A stretch of 64,000 bases of DNA from assembly GCA_037043455.1 (NCBI GenBank), contig JAWPHD010000132.1:372001-436000 (forward strand). The letters run 5' to 3'. Made by a program: the position numbers and the translations under genes. The stretch's first letter is position 1. The number at the start of each line of letters is the position of its first letter. Source of the stretch: Cyrtodaria siliqua (lineage: Eukaryota > Mollusca > Bivalvia > Adapedonta > Hiatellidae). Under the pieces are notes generated by a model. The model was not told where the DNA came from and searched no databases. It saw nothing but the letters and a program-made list of their open reading frames with translations. Of this stretch, positions 50,401 through 58,500 are shown piece by piece.

Positions 50401-52502
50401 AGTGGGCCAGAAGGTATTTGAGGTTCACCAGAGCAGACTGGGCAAATGTCGCCTTTACAGATGAGTCCAGATTTAATCTTCAGAAGTCTGACGGCAGAGA
50501 GCGAATTTATCGACGACATGGGGAACGATATTCGGATAATTGCGTCAACGAAAGATCTCATTTTGGAGGAGGGTCAGTGATGGTTTGGGGAGGTATTAGT
50601 TTGCACACTAAAACTGATATGGTGGTTGTTCGAGGAAACCTGAACGCAGACCAATACCAGCAACAAATACTTCGACCAACGCTTATTCCCCATATTCGGG
50701 CTAACCGTGGGATGACATTCATGCAAGACAATGCACCTTGCCATACTGCAAGAACTACCCGTCAGCTACTTCAGGGCAACAACATTCGAATAATGGAGTG
50801 GCCGCCATGTAGTCCGGATTTAAATCCAATCGAACATGTGTGGGACGAAATCGACCGTCGTGTGCGACAGTTACCAAGGCAACACAATATTGCTGACCTC
50901 ACAAGGAACATTGTCAATGTTTGGAATAACATACCTCAGCGTTTTCTACATAACTACATAAATTCCATGCGACAACGCTGTTTAGCTGTTGTACACGCAA
51001 ACGGCTGTCATACGCGATAAGATTTTTGTAAATTTTGAAATTACTGGTATCTATGAATTTCGATACAATAAACTTCTTTGAAATTCATAAAATACTTTGT
51101 TTTACTGATGTGATTACTTATAGAACATTTTTCAATACATTTATTTCCAATTTCACATATATTTTATTTTTCTGAGACAAATAAATAAGAAAATAACAAG
51201 TGATCGGTTAGCAATTTTGACTAGTGTATATGACAGTCGATTTTTTGTGGTGGAGGCAGACCACCCACTTTCCTGGGTAGAACCAGTACTGTACACCTAC
51301 CGCCATCCATAAGAATCGACAGCTATGTATATATACCTCGTTGTAAGTAGGTTTAGAAACGGTGTACATCTGTTGTAAAATGTGCCTGTTGATGTTGGGT
51401 TAGGGATTTAAATTTCTTCTATAATCACAGATAGTGGACATGCTCAACGAGATATATACGTGCCTAGACGACCGTATTGAAATGTACGATGTTTATAAAG
51501 TGGAGACAATAGGTGACGCCTATCTAGTCGTATCAGGTATGAGTTTAGTTGAATTGAACTTTACGTCCCACCAACCTGAAAGGGTTATATGGCGCTAACA
51601 GGAATGAATATTCCAGGCCCACGCTCCATTTATATCGTGATAAAAAATATACGTAATGGGCATAGAACCTCGCCACATTGAAAGTACATATGAGCTGCAA
51701 ATTCTCTTGTAAACAGTTCATTTTCGCTTGTTTTCTGCCACGACTCAATTAGCCCCTGAGACAATACGGAGATGATGATGTTGAGTTAAATGATCATGGC
51801 AAAATTTACCATGAATTCTTTGGGATTTTACCCAACTGTCTTTATAAAAAGCAGTGACCTTATTCTTACCCGGGAACCACGCGGAGTTTATCAGGTATGA
51901 CCGCAATACACGTGTAACACACTATCACAAAATTGTCCATATATAATTATACTACATCTAAGGCTGACTACCATTTAGACGGTGTAAGGGATTAAATAAC
52001 CATTTCTGATATGATTAACAATTAACGATGAACATATTTTATTGCCAATATTGTATATACTATGAAAATATTGTACAGACTGGGAATAAACTTTTTATAA
52101 GATTTTACATGCCAATTTGGTCGAGTAACAATATGAGTACACGGTTCTCAATAATTAATATTCTGAAATTACAAAGGCATATGGCTGAGAATAAAGACAG
52201 AAAAGGAAACTGTATAAAAGAAAAAAGAAACAGGTAACAAGTTCTAAAAACAAACGATTAAACCCTTGTCAAAACACATTTTGAAAGTGCAAAGGCTCAT
52301 GGAAAAACATTTAGAAAAAGGCAAATGCACTCAGCGACAAGGGAAATGGGTCGGGTTACAAGCTCTAACAATATAAGATTAAAACCTTCCTAATTAACAT
52401 TTTGAAAGTGCAAAGTCATGTGGGTTAGTATAAAGATAAAACAATAGCAACTTAACACTGAAAGATACAGAACTGAAGTCATAAAACGTATACATTAAGA
52501 AA

Positions 52503-52533
<31 letters not shown>

Positions 52534-55500
52534 TTAAGAGAAAGAGAAGTTATTCCCAATTTAAACTTCAGTCTCTGCAATTATATTTCCAATTTGTTTT
52601 GCCATTCATTTTCTCTTATCTTCCTTTGTGAATTCAAAAACAACATGAAGTAAGTTTAATTTTCAATGATGAGTTTACAAGTTCGCGATAAGAAAAAAGG
52701 AACATTCAGGTGGCAAAGACGATGTATTTGTATCTAAAATAAGACGTGTAAAAGGATAATGAGTCTGATAGAAAAAAAATCAGAATCATGAACATCGTGT
52801 TTAAGCAAACACTGATAAAGTTTGCCTCTGACAGAATTTGAAAAATTGCTTGATGTAACCTGATATCATTCTCTATATGACAGGTGTGCCCCATCCCAAC
52901 GGACAGCTTCATGCCTCCGAGATAGGATCTCTTTCTCTGGATATTCTGCAGCACATCACTAGGATGGAAATACCTCATATCCCAGGGACCTTCGTCAAAC
53001 TTAGGATTGGCTGCCATAGCGGTAAATATGTATATCTTGACAATGTTTCAGGAAGTTTATATCAGAAGTGTTATATTTCGAAATTAAGGTTTTTATATAA
53101 AGACTAATATGCATTGAACATGAAGTATCAAAAAACTACGGTGTACAAACAGAGTGAAAATAATAGATACGTATAACATATTTTATTCAATATTACAGTA
53201 GACCCTTTGGTACATGAGTATAAAGTATTACAAACATTTTCAAATACAGAGGTCAATGGCAATACTACATCTTAAATACTACTACAATTTGCATTTATAA
53301 TATTTCCAACATGATACATAAATAATTATCAAAGGCATGTACAACTATATACATGTATTTAAATATAGAATACTTAATTATTAAAAACGGATTGATGCAA
53401 CAGTACATATACACGCACACACTGGTTATAGTCCACTCAGCCTGTGAACCCACATCAAACTAATTGCAACAGAAATGATTTTCTGATTTTCTGATAGATA
53501 CATATATTGCAAAAAATCACAAAAAAGTCTAGAAAAATCTAGATAGGGGAAATAAGTTTTTTTATGGCTCAAAAATGTGCGTTTGTCATAAAATCACTGC
53601 AGGTTTATGTATATGTATATCTGCAACATTTTGTTACGAATAATACATTTCAATAAGGTATTACAATATAGAGACATAGCTAAATAATAAAAATTGAAAA
53701 GTTTGAATGAACTATGCATATAAATGCCTATTTTATCACTGTTTCTTAAAATTCGCATATTGAATTACCCCACCCATTTAATTACAATGGATCTGCATTT
53801 CAATGTAAATCTATGTTATAGGCAGTTTCATAGAACATTTTTGTGTAAACTTTCATAATAAGATCGACGAGTAAGCACTGGGGATGAAACACTGACTGCT
53901 ATGGTTGATCATCGGCATGATCGTCGGCATTGTCGGCAACTATAAATACTCAAGTCTTTGGCATTAAAATGTTATTTATTTACGTATTTGCAACAGAAAC
54001 ACTTTATCTGCACATAAACTATTATTGTGAAAAGCATTAGGTAGACGCAATATGACTGAAAAAGCTTTAAAAACACAAATATGTATATCTGTACATATCT
54101 GACTGTGCTTGATAAAAAAACAATACCTTGATTAAGGATCCTTCTTATAACTTGACTTACATAAATTTTATGCATTTTTTGTTAGCAAAACATGACCTCT
54201 GTGATCCAAGCTTCTTTGATAATAACTTTGAAGAGAGATAAGGAAAGTATAAAGAGTTTTATTACCATGAGTTTTTCAATACCGAGTGATGATACACATG
54301 ACAATACGTCCGTGATGGGGTGGGAGGCGGGGTGCCGGGGTGGTGGGGACAGGGAGGGTTGCAACATATATATGTAAGAATTGACTAAACAACACAGAAA
54401 TATTAAAAAAAAAAAAAATCAAGTGTGGGGCTTGGTGGGTGGGGTGATGGGGTGAGAGGCGGGGCGGGGTGGGGGGATTGGGTTGGGTGGGGAGGGTTGC
54501 AACATATATGTGTAAGAATTGACAAAAGCTCACAGAAATATGTAACAGAAAAAAAAAAGTTTCAAGTCTGAGGCGGGGTGGAGGGGGGATGGGGTGAGAG
54601 GCGGGGTTGGGGGGGGGGGAGGGTTGAAACATATATGTGTAAGAATTGACTAAAACAACACAGAAATATGTAAAAATTAAATTAAATTAAAATAAAAGGT
54701 GTGGAGGGGAGTCGGGGCGGGGGTAGAGGGTGGGGGAGGAGGGAGCCCATGACACAATATGGGTGAAGTAATAAGATGCGTAATGCTATAACAAATCCCA
54801 AACCAAAGTTATAGATATATACATGCTTACATGCAAACCTAGATCTGCATTTATTGCACATTTTATGGGCCATCACAATTTGGGTTCCATGGGAGCCCAG
54901 AATTTGCAGAAGACAAAATTACTTATCCAACCCTTTACAACATACTATAAGGAAACCAATTCCAAAATTTAGTTCAGCTAGAACAAAAAATGTAAGAGAT
55001 ATAGACCTGTAAACACAGCTTACACGCAAAATTTGATGTGAAACAGACATATTTTAAGGGCTATCAGAATTTGGGTTCCATGGGAGCCCAGGGGTTACAG
55101 GAACCAAAATAACTTAAGCAGCCCTTACGATAATGCTATAAGGAGGCTAATGGCCAAATTTAGTTGTGCTAGGGTAAGAATTGTAAGAGATATAGACTTG
55201 TAAACACAGCTTACACGCAAAATTTGATGTGAAATGGGGCACATTTTATGGGCTATCATAATTTGCGTTCCATGGGAGCCCATGGGTTACAGGAACCAAA
55301 ATTGCTTACGCAGCCCTTAAGATAATGCTACAAGGAAGCCCATGAACAAATTTGGTTGTGGTAGGATAAGAAATGTAAGAGATATAGACTTGTAAACACA
55401 GCTTACACGCAAACCTTGATGTGGGACGCCGACGCCGACCCCGGGGTGATTACATAAGCTCTCTTATTCTTCGAATAGTCGAGCTAAAAACTCATGGTAA

Positions 55501-58500
55501 TTAAGTTATATAATACATTTTTCTAAACTGTTAGTGTTTTTTATTTATTTGCAATACAAAATTACAGTACTTTTGCTCCCAAACTATTGTCAGTACAATA
55601 TTATAGTCATAATACGACATATTTTAGATTATAACTGTGATCATTTACATGTATACTGTCCCTTGTAACAAACTTGACTTGTACATAAGTTTGGCAATTC
55701 GTTGCTAGAAAAATATAACCAATATGACCCCTGCTCCTTGAAATATACTTATGGGTCAGATTATGGCATGTTAAAGTCCCTTCAAGTGGCAAATTTTACA
55801 ACATACACCGTTTATAAACCTGTATATAACTAAAACATTTTGAGAATCCTAACACACATTTTGAGAATCCAAACTCCAGACACAATATAAACGGCTTTAA
55901 CCAGCCAGGACAAACTCCAAAACTGCAGCATCAAATTAAGAGTTATCAACTCATAAATCTTTTACGCATATTCAATCACGAGTATTTTAGGAACCCGCGA
56001 ATACGTTTAATTCGGTACATATACATTAGTATATGACCTGAACACGTGGATAGTTTTAATAAACGGTTTTGAAGTGTAATTTTGCCATTATCTGGCGGGG
56101 TACTTCTTTAACATTTTAATTGTATGTTGTTAATGCAGTCACTACTCTGTTTATATGCATAGGGCCTTACAGTAACTTACAGTCAGACTATACTAATACA
56201 AACGCAAAATCAAATAGTTAACATAGTTTGTGGAAGACTTATAACTTAGGAGCCTACGCAATCAACTCAATAGAATATAATACTTTGAAACATATGCCAA
56301 ATACTTTGAAACATATGCCAAATGTATCATTTCAATTTCGTATCGCGAACACATTTAAGAATTAGTGCACTTTTGCATTGTGCCCTATGAATGACCTTGC
56401 TTACTATGAAGCAGGGCCAACGGGTCATTTTGCAGTATAGGTAGTGCATACATGACAAACATGTATCAACACACATTAAAAAGTTAGCATACCAAAAAAA
56501 GTAGAATTATTTCAAAATCAGAAAGGAAATCAGATAAACACGAAATTTGGCGGTAATATTTTCTGGCTTAAATATGTTTTCTACTCAAAATCATAGACTA
56601 AATTAATACTAGTTTACTATGAGAACATAAGTGAAGAGGTTTCAAATGTCAACATCCTCTTCTAGTGCTTTTGTAACACGACTCATTCTTGAAAATATCA
56701 CTTTTAATAATAAGTGGTGACCAGGATAGGTTGTGGTAATGTCTTGATAGATCTCTTGCATCGATCAGAACGGTAAATTGTGTATATCTATGCCTATAAC
56801 ATTAATACAAACTACTTGTAATTAGGCAGTATTAGTATTTCACATCACCTTGCAGTTTGGCATGACACAATTATAAATGCTAAGAACCACAGGGTGGCGT
56901 AATGGTAGATCATCCGCCTCGCATGCGGGATGTCGTGGGTTCTATACCCAGCCTTGGTCATACCAATGACTAGAAAAAATGATACTAGTAGCTCCATTGC
57001 TTGACGCTCAGCATATCAGAATATAAAGGGTTGCAAATAATATATAAATCGGTAAGGGGTATTCAAGCTGTTTGCGATGTTGTACTAGATTTGGCATTAT
57101 CATTCAATAGTGAAAGCTATGAGTTATTGATATACTAGTAATTAACATTGCGAATTATGGCATAGAAGTAGTATAACTTACAAGTATGCTGCAACATCAA
57201 TTACTATAGTATAAATGATAAACTATATAAGGATATTTACCCATATAAGGATATTTACCCATGGTGTTTTGTATAGGAACAGTTATATATATTTAAAGAA
57301 TTGTCTAAAAACCTTTGAGCTCTATTATGACTATTATTATGGTATTTTTAATAATTGTGCGCAGTTACATCTTAAGTTGGTATGACTATTACGAATGAGG
57401 TTAACAATAACGCTAACAATGGATTAATAAATCATTGCCGACAGCTACAATATAGTGGTCAATATATTATTCGCCCTCCACTCACATACCCCACCCCCAC
57501 CCCAACACCCGGCGCTTCACTATAAATCTTAAGTACTTCCAAAAATAATTATCAAGGAATGATGCTACCAATGGGCTATTAATAGCTGCCGACAATGCCG
57601 ACGGCTAACATATAGAGGCCAAAATATTAACCCAACACTTTATCATCAATCTTAATTGAGTATTTGTCTTAAACTGTAACAAGAAATGCATATACCATAG
57701 CATTACCTTTGATATGCAATTTCTCTATTGTGATTTCAGTGGGTGGGGTATTTCAATATGCATTTTTTTAACAAACAGCGTTAAAATATACATTTATTTT
57801 GTAATTGTTCAAAGATGTAATTGTTATGATTAATTAAGGTCTTAATAGTGTAATACATCATTAAAATGTCTTATTCCAAATAAAATGCAGCAGCTACAAA
57901 TAACTCTAAATCTGGTGTTGTTTTATGAAAAGCGTAAATATAGGAGCTATATAAAACTTATTTCCCCTATCTAGATTTTTCTAGACTTTTTTGTGATTTT
58001 CGCAATATATGTCACTATCAAAAAATCAGTAAATAATTTCTGTTGCAATTTGTTTGATGTTAAATGGTAAAATTTCACAGGCTGAGTGGACTATTAATGT
58101 ATTATAGGTTCTGTTGTCGCTGGTGTTGTTGGAACGAAGATGCCACATTATTGTGTGTTTGGTGAGGCTGTCAATGTTGCTGCAAAGATGGAAGCGCTTG
58201 GACAACGTAGGTTTCTAGCTCCGTTACTTTGCAGAATAAATGAGTTTTCAGATCATTACGATTAATGATTTAACCGTTAAATTCTCAAGAAACTTCTCAG
58301 GGAGTAAATGTTTCTCAACGTTCTTGTTGTTTCAGAGCTTGTAGCCAAGTTGAGTATGCTGCTAAAGCAGCATTAGGTTTATATGTATCTAATGCCAAAT
58401 TACCTTATACTGATTTTAAAAGTTGTATTAACACATATATTCTTAATTCTTGGCAAGCCGCTTGGGATTTGCCAGTTAACAATTAAATCCATTCAATTAA

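Larger units (their letters stand above)
53429..58093. mobile_element. 4.7-kb long-inverted-repeat element filling intron 9
   Basis: TAGTCCACTCAGCCTGTGA at 53429 and TCACAGGCTGAGTGGACTA ending 58093 are exact inverted ends. Pairing continues inward for several hundred bases: TCTAGAAAAATCTAGATAGG with CCTATCTAGATTTTTCTAGA, GCATATTGAATTACCCCACC with GGTGGGGTATTTCAATATGC, and CGTCGGCATTGTCGGCAAC with its counterpart at 57585. No transposase is readable inside. It holds G-rich repeats, a 190-bp tandem repeat, a family F copy and a tRNA-like module. Confidence 0.8.

Noticed and set aside
50331..51020. Stand-alone 229-codon gene
   Set aside because: It is the catalytic part of the Tc1-like transposase cut off from its N-terminus by a one-base frameshift.
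54276..54632. 118-codon minus-strand proline-rich frame
   Set aside because: It is the complement of the G-rich repeat blocks in the intron 9 element.
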